A stretch of DNA of 64,000 nucleotides from Balaenoptera acutorostrata (GCF_949987535.1 NC_080070.1:11342016-11406015), one strand, 5' to 3'. Counted from the stretch's first letter, positions 11,291 to 22,056 are shown. Made by a program: numbers and translations. Notes: generated by a model from the sequence alone, not told the origin.

Positions 11291-12249
11291 TGAACAGATG
11301 TGTTTGGGGGGAAGGTGACGCTTTGAAATTAAATTGCGGATGTCTCATCACATTATCTGAAATACTTCAACATGGGGAATGATATTTACAAACTGAGATG
11401 GAGATAATAGACATGCTTACTGCTACTATGGTGGCATTGCTTCTAGACATTTTTCAGTGAACAGAACTTAGAAACAAACAAAAAGTTGTGTGTATGCATA
11501 AATTACAAGTTTGTATCGATATTTTGAATTCCTTTTTTCTATACTTAACCTATTTTTATTTTATATTTTTTATTTCTTTTGCCCTCCCTCAAAATTCCTG
11601 GTTTGAAATAACAGACTTGTTTTAGACTAGAGTGTATAGGAACTAGTTTCAAAATTATAATATTTAAATTACCACTGATAGTAAACTACTGAAGGAAATT
11701 TAAAATTTCTTGGCAGGTCTTTCCATCTGTCTTTAAATTATAGCCCAGTCGGGGTACTGTGTCTAAAATTTGTCACTTGAAATAATAAATTTTGTTCTTT
11801 CTGTGGTTATGCTACAAACTTAACTCTTAGGTTCATTTGTCACAGTTTATTTGTAGTTATAAGACTTTATTTTTTAATTACCATATTAAAATATTTTAAA
11901 GTAATTACATTGTTCAAAAGCAAAGCTTCATAAAAAGTTATTGTCAGGAGAGGTCTTGCTTTCATTTCTATCCTCTTCACCACCACCACCCTCTTTCAGA
12001 ATCTTCCAGACTCTGAAAGAGAAAAAAAAATAAAGTAATAATATATTTTGGAGACGACTCTATAGTCAGTAATAGAGATCATCTTCCTTCTTTTATTATG
12101 GCTGCTTAGAACACTAATTGTGTGTATGTATCTCAGTGTACCATAATTTATCCATGTGTAGCTTTTTGAAAGAACATGTTGGAAATTCCGACAAGGTAGT
12201 TCTTTGAGTTGTGGCATACGGTGTGTTTTGAAAATGTTCCTCAGGGGAT
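11291..12249. other. Unassigned AT-rich sequence
   Basis: Very AT-rich; the end near 11920-12000 may be a remnant of an L1M 3' UTR. No exon seen. Confidence 0.45.
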
Positions 12250-12440
12250 TCTATGCACTTTCTGATGAGAGAACTGCTTTGCTCTCATAACACCTTATGA
12301 GGTGGAGACAGTAGGACCCAATTTTAAGGACGAGCAAACTGGGTCTTAAAAATATGCAGCGACTTGTCAAGAGTTACTCTTCCATTTAACGATAAAGCCA
12401 CGTTCCAAATCCACGTCTAACGACCCTTTAGGTCTCTCTC
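12250..12440 (-). mobile_element. MIR SINE, antisense
   Basis: 'ctcataacaccttatgaggt' + 'ggagacagtaggacccaattttaaggacgagcaaactg' aligns with the reverse-complement MIR core. It continues to 'gcgacttgtcaagagttac' (consensus 'taacttgcccaaggtcac'). Confidence 0.65.
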
Positions 12441-13078
12441 TTCCATAATTCTCTTTCGCATTATATGATTCATGAGCTTAGTGTGATGTCATTCAGTGTA
12501 GAAGAAGCAATTTTAAGAGGTTAACTCATTAAGCAAGCATAACATGTACAGACCACATAATTCTTCTCTAACAGAGAATCAGGCTTCACCGCCACCTTTG
12601 TCGAGTGTAGATAAGTTTTTAAATAGAAAGAAATGAATGGACATAATCAGTTTCCTTATCAAGGAAGAAGAATATTCTGTTATAGCTGAGATAGTAATGA
12701 TAATGAACCAGAGTCTTTCTTTTTTGGAAAAAGTCATGTTGATAGAGGAGCCTCAGAATTGATTAATTGCATACGCATTGGCCTTTCCAATTGTCTGATG
12801 ATAGGAAGCCAATTTCACTCCTACCAGAAGCCCTCACGGTAAAAGCCACAGGATATGGAACATTGGTCTTATTTTATTACTCAAGTTTAATGTTCAAAAA
12901 TGCTGCTCAAGGGATAGTGGGAAAGGATTTATTTTCTCCTGGGTGAAGCTAGCCTATTAAGAAGTGGGCACTCTTTGAAATTTTGATAATAGTAATTGAA
13001 AAGCTATGAATAGAGCTTAATATTTTTTTCTGAGCATATTTCACACTATAAAATATTTCCAGGAACAGAGCAAGCATT
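12441..13078. other. Unassigned sequence
   Basis: No repeat or exon recognised. A TAAT-containing stretch near 12755-12790 looks unremarkable on its own. Confidence 0.45.
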
Positions 13079-13093
13079 AAGAAAGATAAAGGG

Positions 13094-13402
13094 GGGCTTC
13101 CCTGGTGGCGCAGTGGTTGAGAATCTGCCTGCCAATGCAGGGGACACGGGTTCAAACCCTGGTCTGGGAAGATCCCACATGCCGCGGAGCGACCAGGCCC
13201 GTGAGCCACAATTGCTGAGCCTGCGCGTCTGGAGCCTGTGCTCCGCCGCAACAAGAGGGGACGTGACAGTGAGAGGCCCGCGCGCCGCGATGAAGAGTGG
13301 CCCCCGCTTGCCGCAACTAGAGAAAGCCCTCGCACAGAAACGAAGACCCAACACAGCCATAAATAAATGAATAAATAAATAAATAAATAGTTTAAAAGAA
13401 AA
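13094..13402 (+). mobile_element. Full-length CHR-type SINE with TSD
   Basis: A tRNA-derived, RNA polymerase III-type SINE. The head 'gggcttccctggtggcgcag' carries the A box, and the B box reads 'ggttcaaaccc' (one step from the ideal ggttcgaaccc/ggttcgagccc). The unique long 3' part includes 'gaagagtggcccccgcttgc', and the tail is (AAAT)n. Target-site duplication 'aagaaagataaaggg' is exact at 13079-13093 and 13403-13417, so the ends are well fixed. Open frames inside it on both strands are not genes. Confidence 0.97.
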
Positions 13403-13434
13403 AAGAAAGATAAAGGGACTTGGACAGTTTTTTT

Positions 13435-13950
13435 CATGTATTCATTCAACCAACATATTAACAAGGACTTATTTGTATCAGGTATATTGCTAGTTTGAAG
13501 ATGAATAAGTTATTCTCAGAAAAGCTTTGCTAAATCTATTTAGATCATTATTTCAATAAGATAAAAGAAGTACAATATTACAAATACATACAGACTCTTA
13601 TGGAAGCGTAGAGAAGCAGCATGTAATGTACCACAGACAGGTGGGGGAAGAATTCCTGGAAAAGGTCATGTCTGAGCTGGGTCTCAAAAGTAGACAGATG
13701 ACTAAGGGTCACTAAAAGTTGAAGGGGTCAGAAGACAGAGAATGGAGGACATGAGCAAAGCTGTACAGTAAAGAAACTGAGCTGTTTATTTGGGAGAACA
13801 GTAGAAAGCCTGATGTTTCTGGGATGGAGAAGGAGGACATGGTGATGGATGAGAGGAAAGAAGCTAGGTTGGAGAGGCAATTGAAGATCACTTCCTCTGC
13901 CATGTTAGGGGATTCAGATTTTAATCCTTCAATGTTAGACAAATGATTTG
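13435..13950 (-). mobile_element. L2 LINE fragment, antisense
   Basis: Starts with the 3'-end sequence 'ttcattcaaccaacatatta' and continues through 'gaattcctggaaaaggtcat' + 'gtctgagctgggtct' (consensus 'ggcctctctgaggaggtgacatttgagctgagacc'), ending in 'ttttaatccttcaatg'. Order and spacing fit L2 in reverse complement. Confidence 0.75.
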
Positions 13951-14249
13951 TAACTCTTGGGGGTTATGAGCCTGTATGAGACTATGAGGAAAAGTATGAA
14001 CCTTCTCCAGAAAAATGTACATTTCTACATACACTGAAATTTTTAAATATAATTTTAAGAGTTTATAGAAGTCCTGAGCCTATCCATAGAGTTCCATTTG
14101 GAAACCGACTCTTTCAGACAAATACTGGTATACCTTGTTATCTTACCAGTTAGTATGGACAGGGCCTGGCTGTATTCTTAGATAGGACTTTCACATTGAG
14201 TTATTAACAGAAATTATCAAATGAGGGATAGCCAAGTTCTTCAGTAATG

Positions 14250-14445
14250 GTGAAAATTATGATAGTGGCTAATACTGAATCTCAGCATGTGCCAGGATGA
14301 AGAAATTATTTTTCTCCCTATTTCTCAGATGAAGCTCAAGGTCTTGCTTACAGCCGGTAGGATGCAGAGATGGGATGTACCCAGGCACTCTGGCTGCACA
14401 TGTACTGCTCTGTACTCCTAGTTACTGCATTATAACGCTCCCTGA
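14250..14445 (-). mobile_element. MIR SINE, antisense (diverged)
   Basis: 'cctatttctcagatgaagct' + 'caaggtcttgcttacagccggtaggatgcagagatgggatgtacccaggcactctg' follows the reverse-complement MIR core, ending at the 'gggattcgaacccaggcagtctg' region. Confidence 0.6.
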
Positions 14446-15084
14446 GAAAGATAAATTGAGGCCTTTTTAAATGCTAGAAGCCTAGGCTTATTGGCCATAG
14501 ATACAAGTCAGTATGCAGATCTTATGTTCTGTTCATTGAACTTACCTCTTAGACAGAAAGATTTCTGCCCTTGCAGCCACATTCATTACACGATTGTGAA
14601 CAGCATTAAATATGGATACAAGATTATTAGCAGCAACACTTAATACTGCGTATCATCCAGTAGGCTGCCGTAAAGAATTTCATTTCTAAAGCCGAATAGT
14701 ACATAATTCTCTAAAATCACCTTCTCCTGAACACATACTTCATTTAAAACAATTTTACGAACCGAAGTCTAACTTACTACTTAGCATAAAAATGTTGATG
14801 TGCAACATTAAAAACATAAATTAATGCTACAAATCTCATCCTCTATTCCTTTTATCTGTGATGCTTTTTTCCCTGAAAAATTGCATTTATATCCAAAATA
14901 GAAGTTTATTATAACAAGGCTCTTTTGGAGAGGAGTTATACTCAAAGAAAGGAAAACATTCAGAACCATTAGAAAGGGAACTAGAAAGAGACCGTACATC
15001 ACAGTTCATTAAAGAATAGTTGACTGAATGTATGAAGAAGCAAGGTGATGTCTATAATCCTATGGCTTATTAGGTCTGAAAAGT
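14446..15084. other. Unassigned sequence
   Basis: No repeat or exon recognised. A minus-strand 64-residue frame at 14808-15002 has no family features. Confidence 0.45.
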
Positions 15085-15251
15085 GTCAGTTATTCAGTGC
15101 AGATTTAGGTGCTGTCGAGGGGCTTCTGGTTCTGAGTGGGAGGTTTGGGTCTTGACTCTAATTTGTACTGACTGGCTTCTGGGGACTCTTGAGTCCCAGT
15201 TTCTTCATCTGTAACTTGGGAATGATACTGCACAGGATATTCACAAAAATT
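15085..15251 (+). mobile_element. MIR SINE, sense, cut by a younger SINE
   Basis: 'gtcccagtttcttcatctgt' + 'aacttgggaatgatactgcacaggatattcacaaaaattaaa' matches the sense MIR core ('cctcagtttcctcatctgtaaaatggggataataatagtacc'). The CHR SINE at 15268 inserted just downstream. Confidence 0.65.
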
Positions 15252-15267
15252 AAAACATATGAGGCCT

Positions 15268-15614
15268 GGGGCTTCCCTGGTGGCGCAGTGGTTGAGAGTC
15301 TACCTGCTAATGCAGGGGACACGGGTTCGAGCCCTGGTCTGGGAAGATCCCACATGCCACGGAGCAGCTGGGCCCGTGAGCCACAATTGCTGAGCCTGCG
15401 CGTCTGGAGCCTGTGCCCCGCAACGGGAGGGGCCGCGATAGAGAAAGGCCCGCGCACCGCGATGAAGAGCGGTCCCCGCACCGCGATGAAGAGTGGCCCC
15501 CGCTTGCCGCAACTGGAGAAAGCCCTCGCACGAACCGAAGACCCAATACAGACAAAAATAATAAATAAATAAATAAAGAAAGAAAGAAAGAAAGAAAATC
15601 CTTAAAAAAAAAAA
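15268..15614 (+). mobile_element. CHR-type SINE with TSD and internal duplication
   Basis: Full-length CHR SINE with an intact B box 'ggttcgagccc' at 15324-15334. Target-site duplication 'aaaacatatgaggcct' is exact at 15252-15267 and 15615-15630. The body carries a 24-bp tandem duplication (15453-15476 and 15477-15500) not present in its neighbours. The tail is complex: (AAAT)n, (GAAA)n and poly-A. Confidence 0.97.
15453..15500 (+). repeat. 24-bp tandem duplication inside SINE
   Basis: Two near-identical units beginning 'cgcaccgcgatgaagag' lie head to tail. They differ at two positions (c/t and t/c). Confidence 0.93.
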
Positions 15615-15630
15615 AAAACATATGAGGCCT

Positions 15631-16039
15631 TATATATGAAGTTGCTTCTTGTTTTATTTTGTTTTGCTTTCGTTTGGTTTCTTTCCTTTGGGCTTCAAGT
15701 GGAAAGGGTGGAGTTCATCATACTCCGTATTTCCTGGCACATTATCGTGTTGGTCAGTTTGTTTCATTGTTGATTTGGGTTTGTTGGTTCAAATCACATT
15801 TTCGCCTGCGACTCCCTATTCATTGCATAAGAAACCATCCAAATATATTATAATTTACCTTTTTGTTTGTGTGTGCTTTACAAAAATGTGTATTGTTTTA
15901 TGACCATTAAAAAATATTTTATATGTATCTCTAAAAGAAAGCAATTCCTAAAAATCATACCTAAAGTGACTAAAGTTAAAAATAATTACTTAATATGATA
16001 AAATACAATTTTACATATGCTCTGTTATTTTAAGTTTTT
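15631..16039. other. Unassigned AT-rich sequence
   Basis: T-rich on the plus strand. Overlapping open frames (15649-15903 and 15659-15853) reflect composition. It may be a further part of the L1M that starts downstream. Confidence 0.4.
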
Positions 16040-16930
16040 TTACGGTTTGTTATATGATTAGAGATCCAAACAAGTTCAGTGCATTGCGATTGGTTAATAT
16101 TTTTGCTGTCTGTTTTCGTCAGTAAGTCTCCTTCTCTATTTTTATTTTTCTTCTCCTCCTTCCTGTTATTCTACCCCTCACCCCTCAACATCTTTGTTGA
16201 GGAAACTGTCATTTGTTCCATGGAGTTTTCCACAGTCTGGGTTCATGGCATGGCAAGTTATCGTTAAATACTTTCTCTTTTCCTTTGTGTTTTTGTAATT
16301 TGTCGTTAATTCTAGAGCTGTGATCAGAACAATTAAAAAATTGGGGGGATGCTTCTGAAATAGGTGACATTGCATCGTAACATTTGGTTGTCTCTTTATT
16401 ATGATGTTCTAGCCATTGATAATCATCATTCACCTCCATAGTGGTTGCTCAATGGTAATACTAAACTATTCTGCAGTTACTACTTTATTTATTGCCTGAA
16501 ATACCTCCATAAAGAGCAGCTTCCCTCAGATCAGCTACTAGGTTATCTTGTAGAACAGTTTTTAAAGGAAGGCAGGATACACACTAAATTCTTTTTTCTT
16601 TTATTTACTATTTTTCAGAATAACGAGTTGGTTCCCTAGCATTCTTCAATATTAATCAGTATTTTTCCTTAAGTTCATGATTATAATCATATTTGATAGG
16701 TATAATCAGTCCATTATAGTTATTATCTTTATTGCTACTCAAAGTGTCCTGTCTTTGGACAGTGGGAGCATATTCAGTTTGGCTCCTGAATCTGCTTGAC
16801 ATAAATCCAGTAGTCTTCGATAACTTACTTGCTTTCTGTTTCTGTAGCATGTTCCTGAATTCATCGTGTACACTTCCTGGCTGAGTCTTAGAATTTCTAC
16901 AGTGGGCTCTTTAGTAAGAAATAATATAGA
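16040..16930 (-). mobile_element. Ancient L1M 3'-region fragment, antisense
   Basis: Phrases match the old L1M non-coding 3' region in reverse complement: 'gttgaggaaactgtcatttg', 'ggagttttccacagtctggg', 'ggttgtctctttattatgat', 'ttaagttcatgattataatc', 'gtgggagcatattcagtttg', 'gacataaatccagtagtctt'. Their order matches the consensus I recall. A second copy of the same family starts at 18010. Confidence 0.75.
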
Positions 16931-16970
16931 GACTATAATCTAATATAGAGACCATAATATAGAGACCATT
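16922..16970. repeat. Short imperfect tandem repeat
   Basis: Three consecutive units share the core 'aatatagagac' (near 16922, 16941 and 16956), with variable AT spacers. Confidence 0.9.
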
Positions 16971-17059
16971 AAGGGGACTGCTTGTAGCTACTAAGTTGAT
17001 TCAATAGACAAAGCTAGGATTTTTTTTTAAGATAACGTGAGTTCATACTTATGCTTTCC

Positions 17060-17515
17060 ATTCAAACTCAGTACTACAGGGAAACAATATCTTTTGTTGA
17101 GCAGAGCTTTAAAATTTTGATGAAGCCTACTCTATTCATCTCTTCTGTTATGGATCATGCTTTTGGTGTTTTATCTAAGAAATTTTTATCTAACCTAAGG
17201 TTACAAAGATTTCCTTTTATGTTTCCTCTTAGAAGCTTTATATTGATAGTTACAGGTTTTACGTTTAGATCTGTGATCCATTTTGCTTTAATTTTTGTAC
17301 ACCATGTGGTTTACAGATTGACGTTCATTTATTTGCATCTGGATATCCAGTTGTTTCAGCACCATTTGTCATAAAGGCTATTCTTGCCCCACTGTATTGC
17401 CTTTGCAGCTTTGTCAAAAATCAGTTATCCATGTACATGTGGATCTACTTCTAGCCTTTCTTATATACTCCATTGATGTTTTCATTTTCTTTAAGCCAGT
17501 ACTACAGTGATGTGA
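17060..17515 (-). mobile_element. Ancient L1M ORF2 fragment, antisense
   Basis: 'gcttttggtgttttatctaa' + 'gaaatttttatctaacctaaggt', then 'acgtttagatctgtgatcca' and 'cagttgtttcagcaccattt' + 'gtcataaaggctattc' are the reverse complement of the C-terminal part of L1 ORF2. The frame is broken. The next segment repeats an earlier part of the same consensus, so it is a separate copy or a rearrangement. Confidence 0.75.
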
Positions 17516-17900
17516 TTGCATAATCTTTTGCATGTATCTCTTTGTATGTTGCCAGTGTATCTTTTGGATAGATCCCTGGAAGTGTGATTACTGGGTCAAA
17601 GTTTCTTCTAAATGCTCCCCCATAAGAGTGTAAAATGCAATTTTAAGAGTACCTATTTTCCTTCAGCCTACTGATCTGAATAGGTGAGAAATAATATCCC
17701 AGAGTAGTTTTAATTTGCATTTCTTATTACAAATGAGATTGAGCATATTTTTATATCTTTAAAAGCTCTTCACATTTCTTTTCTCTGGACTGCCCATATT
17801 TTCTATAAAGTTGTTGGCCTTTTTTTTTCTTTCTATATTGTTAGAAGCTCTTTACATATTGTCTATAATATGAGTTGCATATACTTTTCTCTTTTTCTTT
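17516..17900 (-). mobile_element. Second ancient L1M fragment, antisense
   Basis: 'agtgtgattactgggtcaaa' and 'tttaatttgcatttcttatt' + 'acaaatgagattgagcat', then 'agaagctctttacatattgt' are the region nearest the 3' end of ORF2. In a single antisense L1 this would lie before, not after, the segment at 17060-17515, which shows two insertions or a rearrangement. Confidence 0.7.
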
Positions 17901-18732
17901 ATTATTATTTTAGGAAGGGTGTATGTATGCACTTATGCTTTGCATACATGATATTGTTTTTACCTTTTTCTTATTTTTTATGTAATTTATTTTTTTAAAT
18001 AAGCTTATATCTTAGAAGTTTTAGACTTACAGATTAGATTGAACAAATAGTACAGAAAGTTTCGATATATACCCCCTGTCCACTGCACATGGTTCTCCCG
18101 TTATTAACCTACTAATAATGTACATTTGTTACAATTAATGAACCAAAAAATTGATTCAGTATTGTTAACTAAAGTCCATAGTATATTCATATGTCATTAC
18201 TTTTTAACCCAGTATCCTTTTCTGTTCTGGGATCCCGTGTTATATTTAGATGTTGTATTTCCTCATGCTTTTCTTTGAGGTTTTCTTGTTTTTTCTCCGA
18301 CTTTCCTTGTTTTTGTTGACCTTGACAGTTTTGGAATCTTAGTCAGACATATTGCAGCATGGCTCTCTGTTGGAATTTGTCTGATGTTTTTCCCATGAAT
18401 AGACCAGATTATGTGTTTTAGAGAGGAAGAGCACGGAGTTAAAGTGCCATTTTTATCACATTATACCCAGGATGCATACTGTTAACGTGATTTATGACTG
18501 TTTTTGTTAACCTTGATCACCTGGCTAAAATATTGTGTGTCTGTTTTTTCCTACCGTAAGGTTAATGTACTCCCCCCTTCCATCTGTACTCTGAAGGAAG
18601 TCACAGTGTGCAGCCCACATTAAGGAGTGGGGAGTTAGACTGTCCCTCCATTAGGGTGGAGTAGTTACACAATTTATTTGGAATTCTTTGTGGGAGATTT
18701 CTCTCTTTTTCCCCATTTAAAAATTTATTCGG

Positions 18733-19020
18733 GGGCTTCCCTGGTGGCGCAGTGGTTGAGAGTCTGCCTGCCAATGCAGGGGACACGGGTTCGAGCCCTG
18801 GTCTGGGAAGATCCCACATGCCGTGGAGCAACTAGGCCCGTGAGCCACAATTACTGAGCCTGCGCGTCTGGAGCCTGTGCTCCGCAACAAGAGAGGCCAC
18901 AATAGTGAGACGCCCGCGCACCACGATGAAGAGTGGCCCCCGCTTGCCGCAACTAGAGAGAGCCCTCGCACAGAAACGAAGACCCATCACAGCCAAAAAT
19001 AAATAAATAATTAATTTAAA
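18733..19020 (+). mobile_element. Full-length CHR-type SINE with TSD
   Basis: Head 'gggcttccctggtggcgcag', intact B box 'ggttcgagccc' at 18788-18798, long 3' half with 'gaagagtggcccccgcttgc', A-rich tail. Target-site duplication 'aaaaatttattcgg' is exact at 18719-18732 and 19021-19034. It inserted into the older antisense L1M. Confidence 0.97.
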
Positions 19021-19171
19021 AAAAATTTATTCGGTAATTTTTTTCATCAGATTGGGCTCATGAATATTTATTTTATGCTTTGATTTGTATTCTAATTCTA
19101 CTTTATTTGGCTGTTCAGATTGTTTCAGTGTTGGCCATTGGAAACTCTTTCACTTGGTTCCTGTGCTCCTT

Positions 19172-19708
19172 TTTTTTTTTTTCTATTTATTTTCAGACTT
19201 TTATTATGCAAACTTAAAACACACAAAATTAGAGAGCACAGTATATTGAGTTTCCAAATACCCATCACTTGGATTTAACGATTGTTAACATTTAGCCTTT
19301 TTTTCTCCATCTATTTTTTACCTTTAACAGATAAAGTTTTTTTCTCCATAATGCCATTTTCTATTTTTTTTAGTTATTTCTGAGATATACATTTTAAAGT
19401 AATAACTAGAATTATGACTTATAACATTATACCAGAACATACAAGATTTTTAGAAATTTCATGTAATGTCTGAAACATTTATATTAACATATTTCCATAC
19501 AAATAACCCAATGAAAGTTTAGTATTTGTTGTTTTGTTGGTTTGTTTGTTTTATACTGCAGGTTCTTATTAGTCATCAATTTTATACACATCAGTGTATA
19601 CATGTCAATCCCAGTTGCCCAATTCAGCACACCACCATCCCCACCCCACTGCGGTTTTCCCCCCTTGGTGTCCATACATTTGTTCTCTACATCTGTGTCT
19701 CAACTTCT
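19172..19708 (-). mobile_element. Nested L1 insertion, 5'-truncated, with TSD
   Basis: Flanked by 'tgtgctcctt' at 19162-19171 and 19709-19718, dividing the older L1M. It starts with a T run (the antisense poly-A tail), then an L1M-type 3' end ('gacttttattatgcaaactt'). From about 19550 it reads as artiodactyl-type L1 3' UTR ('gcaggttcttattagtcatc', 'ggtgtccatacatttgttct'). The two parts differ in character, so it may itself be composite, with a later insertion or template switch near 19540. Confidence 0.75.
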
Positions 19709-19736
19709 TGTGCTCCTTTGACAGAGCCCCTAAGAG

Positions 19737-19795
19737 AGAGTGTGTGTGTGTTGTGTGCATGCATGCATGTGTGCGTACACATCTGCACACACATG
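19737..19795. repeat. TG / CATG / CA low-complexity tract
   Basis: (TG)n, then repeated 'gcat', then 'cacacacatg'. Alternating purine-pyrimidine with inverted symmetry. Confidence 0.85.
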
Positions 19796-21183
19796 CTTCC
19801 TTTCTTTCTACTAGAAGGCATTCCAAGCTCATCTTGTATATTTCCTGCCCTAGTCTTAGAATCACCTATCTTTCTACAGAGTTCTGTTTCCCTTTTTTTT
19901 GGAGAATGGGTTTAGAAACCAAGATCTGGATGCTAGGTGTGCTTATTGCTACTGAGGTGTCATTTTTTAGACCCTCTTAGCAAAGAAGTATAGATGTGTA
20001 TTTTAACCTGTGTATATATATACCCATACTTATACATACTTCTGTATGTAACCATCTGCATATATATTAAGTTAAACATGAGTTCTTACTGATACTTCCA
20101 ACTGTAATGCATCATCACATGGATCGTTTTAGCTTATTTCTCCTGCTTGTCTGTAACCTCTCACTTCAACAGTGACAAACCTGGATCTCACCGTCTACCA
20201 TCCATTTAGTTAATTATTGAATTCCAGTATACATGTATAGCAGTGTTAGAGTTAATAACTTGTACCCCTGTAGGAAACAACTTTATCGGCTAGAGGACAG
20301 TACTTCTATGTAGTTCCTTTTGCCTTTAGTTTTACAGACTCTATTCATTTCCAAAGTGCTTAGGTCAGCACCCTTTTCCTACTCCCTCTATTGAGGCTAT
20401 TCCATATATTGGTAATACAGTTAGGTTCTATTGTCACATTCTGCATTTTGTCCCAGAATCCCCGGATCCTCCTAAATGATTTTTTAACTTTGTATATGAT
20501 AAAGTTCATTCTTAGTGTTGTGAAGTTCTACAGGTCTTGACAAACCCATACTGTCATGTACCCACCTTTACAATACCATGCATGCGGTACAGTACAGCAC
20601 ACCTTTGCCACCCTAACAATCCCCTGAGCTTCACCTATTCGTCACACTCCCCACCTTCCCCTGGACCCCAGGAACCAGTCATCTTTGTACTGTCTCTATA
20701 GTTTTCCCTTTTCCTGAGTGGCATATAATTGGAATCATACAATATGTAATCTTTTTAGACTGGCTTGTTTTGCTTAGCAATGTGCTTTTAAGCTTCCTCC
20801 ATCTTTTTTCTTACCTTTTTTACTCAGCATTATGTTTCTAAGATCTATCTGTGTTGCTGTGTAAACATCGATTCTTTTCCTTTGCATAGCACTAAGTGTT
20901 GTATATCTAGTATATTTGCCAATCCACTCTGAGTGCTGGACACCAAATTGCTTCTAAACCCTGCATCTCCCTGCAACCCTACCAAGCTACATCACCACAA
21001 ATAATTTTGCAATGCACAGCCTCACATATATGCCCTTACAGAACTGTGTGAACTTTTCTTTGACATGTATATATAGAGAGCAAGGAAAAGAATTACAAGA
21101 TTATAGGATATTTGTTTATCCTATTTAACTATTGCCTGATTGCTCTCTAGAACAGTTTTATCAAACTAGCAGTGTGGGGGGGA

Positions 21184-21187
<4 letters not shown>

Positions 21188-21214
<27 letters not shown>
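21188..21214. repeat. (TG)n microsatellite
   Basis: Uninterrupted TG repeat of about 13 units. Confidence 0.97.
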
Positions 21215-21555
21215 TTTAAAAATCATCCCCATATCCCCAGCAATATTTCACATTATCCAAATCTGGGTGTAAAGTATATAGGAATCAAGTGATATCTCAT
21301 CATGTTCATTTGTATTTCTATAATTACTAACAAGTCTGAGCATCTCTTCATACACTTTCTTCCTTTACTCATTTTTCTGTTGGGGATACTGTCAAATTTT
21401 TATTGCTGATTGCAAGTATTCCTTTTATATTTTAAAGATAAATCCCCTGTCAGCTTTGAACATTACAATACATCTTTTCTCATTACATCATGTGTCTACT
21501 AGCTTTGTTCATGATGTCCTTTATTGAATAGAATAATCAGTTTAGTTTTTGGCTT

Positions 21556-21730
21556 GGTCGATAGTGGTACCATTTACTGACATGCTGAAAACAGGAAGAG
21601 GAATAGGATAGACTGAAAACTAAGGGTAGGAATAGGAGTTCACCTTGGTTGCCTTAAGTTAGAGATGCTCATTGAACCTTCAATTACGAATCTTGAATAG
21701 GCAGTTGGATATTTGAGTCTGGAATAAACA
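21556..21730 (-). mobile_element. L2 LINE internal fragment, antisense
   Basis: 'gttagagatgctcattgaac' and 'aataggcagttggatatttg' + 'agtctggaat' closely follow the reverse-complement L2 RT region ('gtttgagatgcctattagac ... gagtaggcagttggatatacgagtctggag'). Confidence 0.75.
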
Positions 21731-21869
21731 TGAGATTTTGTTAATCTTAATATTCTAAATTGTTTTTATTGTTCTTTGAAGATTTTCTTTTCTTTTTTTT
21801 ATTTACATTTTAAAACTTAGAGCTTTGTTGTTTCAAGTTACTAAGAAAATTTTTATTTAAGAAATTGGA

Positions 21870-22056
21870 AATTACTGAGCCTGCGCGTCTGGAGCCTGTG
21901 CTCCGCAACAAGAGAGGCCACGACAGTGAGAGGCCCACGCACCGCGATGAAGAGTGGCCCCCACTTGCCGCAACTAGAGAAAGCCCTCGCACAGAAATGA
22001 AGACCCAACACAGCCAAAAATAAATTAATTAATTAATTAATAAAAAAAAAAAAAAA
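21870..22056 (+). mobile_element. CHR-type SINE, 5'-truncated
   Basis: Begins abruptly at 'ttactgagcctgcgcgtctg', so the tRNA-like head with the A and B boxes is missing. It then carries the normal 3' half and a (TTAA)n/A-rich tail. An imperfect duplication near 'aagaaattgg' (21859) and 'aagaattgg' (about 22058) suggests insertion as a truncated copy rather than later deletion. Confidence 0.92.

Larger units (their letters stand above)
18010..21555 (-). mobile_element. Long ancient L1M, antisense, twice interrupted
   Basis: Runs in the expected antisense order. First comes the 3' UTR ('gaacaaatagtacagaaagt', 'taactaaagtccatagtata'), then 'gatttatgactgtttttgtt', 'agtcacagtgtgcagcccac', 'ggctgttcagattgtttcag'. 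After a nested L1 it resumes at 'cagagcccctaagag' with 'ccaagctcatcttgtatatt', 'catgagttcttactgatact', 'gtaggaaacaactttatcgg', 'aatcatacaatatgtaatct', and ends near 21555 in ORF2-like text. Interrupted by a SINE (18733-19020) and by L1 sequence (19172-19708). A (TG)n lies at 21188-21214. No intact frame. Confidence 0.8.

Noticed and set aside
13094..13165. tRNA gene
   Set aside because: The A and B boxes belong to a SINE head: the sequence does not fold as a functional tRNA by inspection, and it continues into SINE-specific sequence.
13200..13330. CpG-rich stretch as a CpG island or promoter
   Set aside because: The CpG content comes from the SINE body, and it recurs at each young SINE copy.
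13113..13370. Open frames on both strands within SINE bodies (also near 15189-15621, 18601-18971, 37871-38677 and 54370-54961)
   Set aside because: They are reading frames of GC-rich tRNA-derived SINEs. The same peptides recur at every copy ('PANAGDTGS', 'GIFPDQGSNPCPLH'), which is a repeat signature and not a protein family.
19526..19980. Long overlapping frames (128-129 codons)
   Set aside because: They cross the junction between an L1 insert, a TG/CATG tract and an older L1M, so they cannot be one gene.
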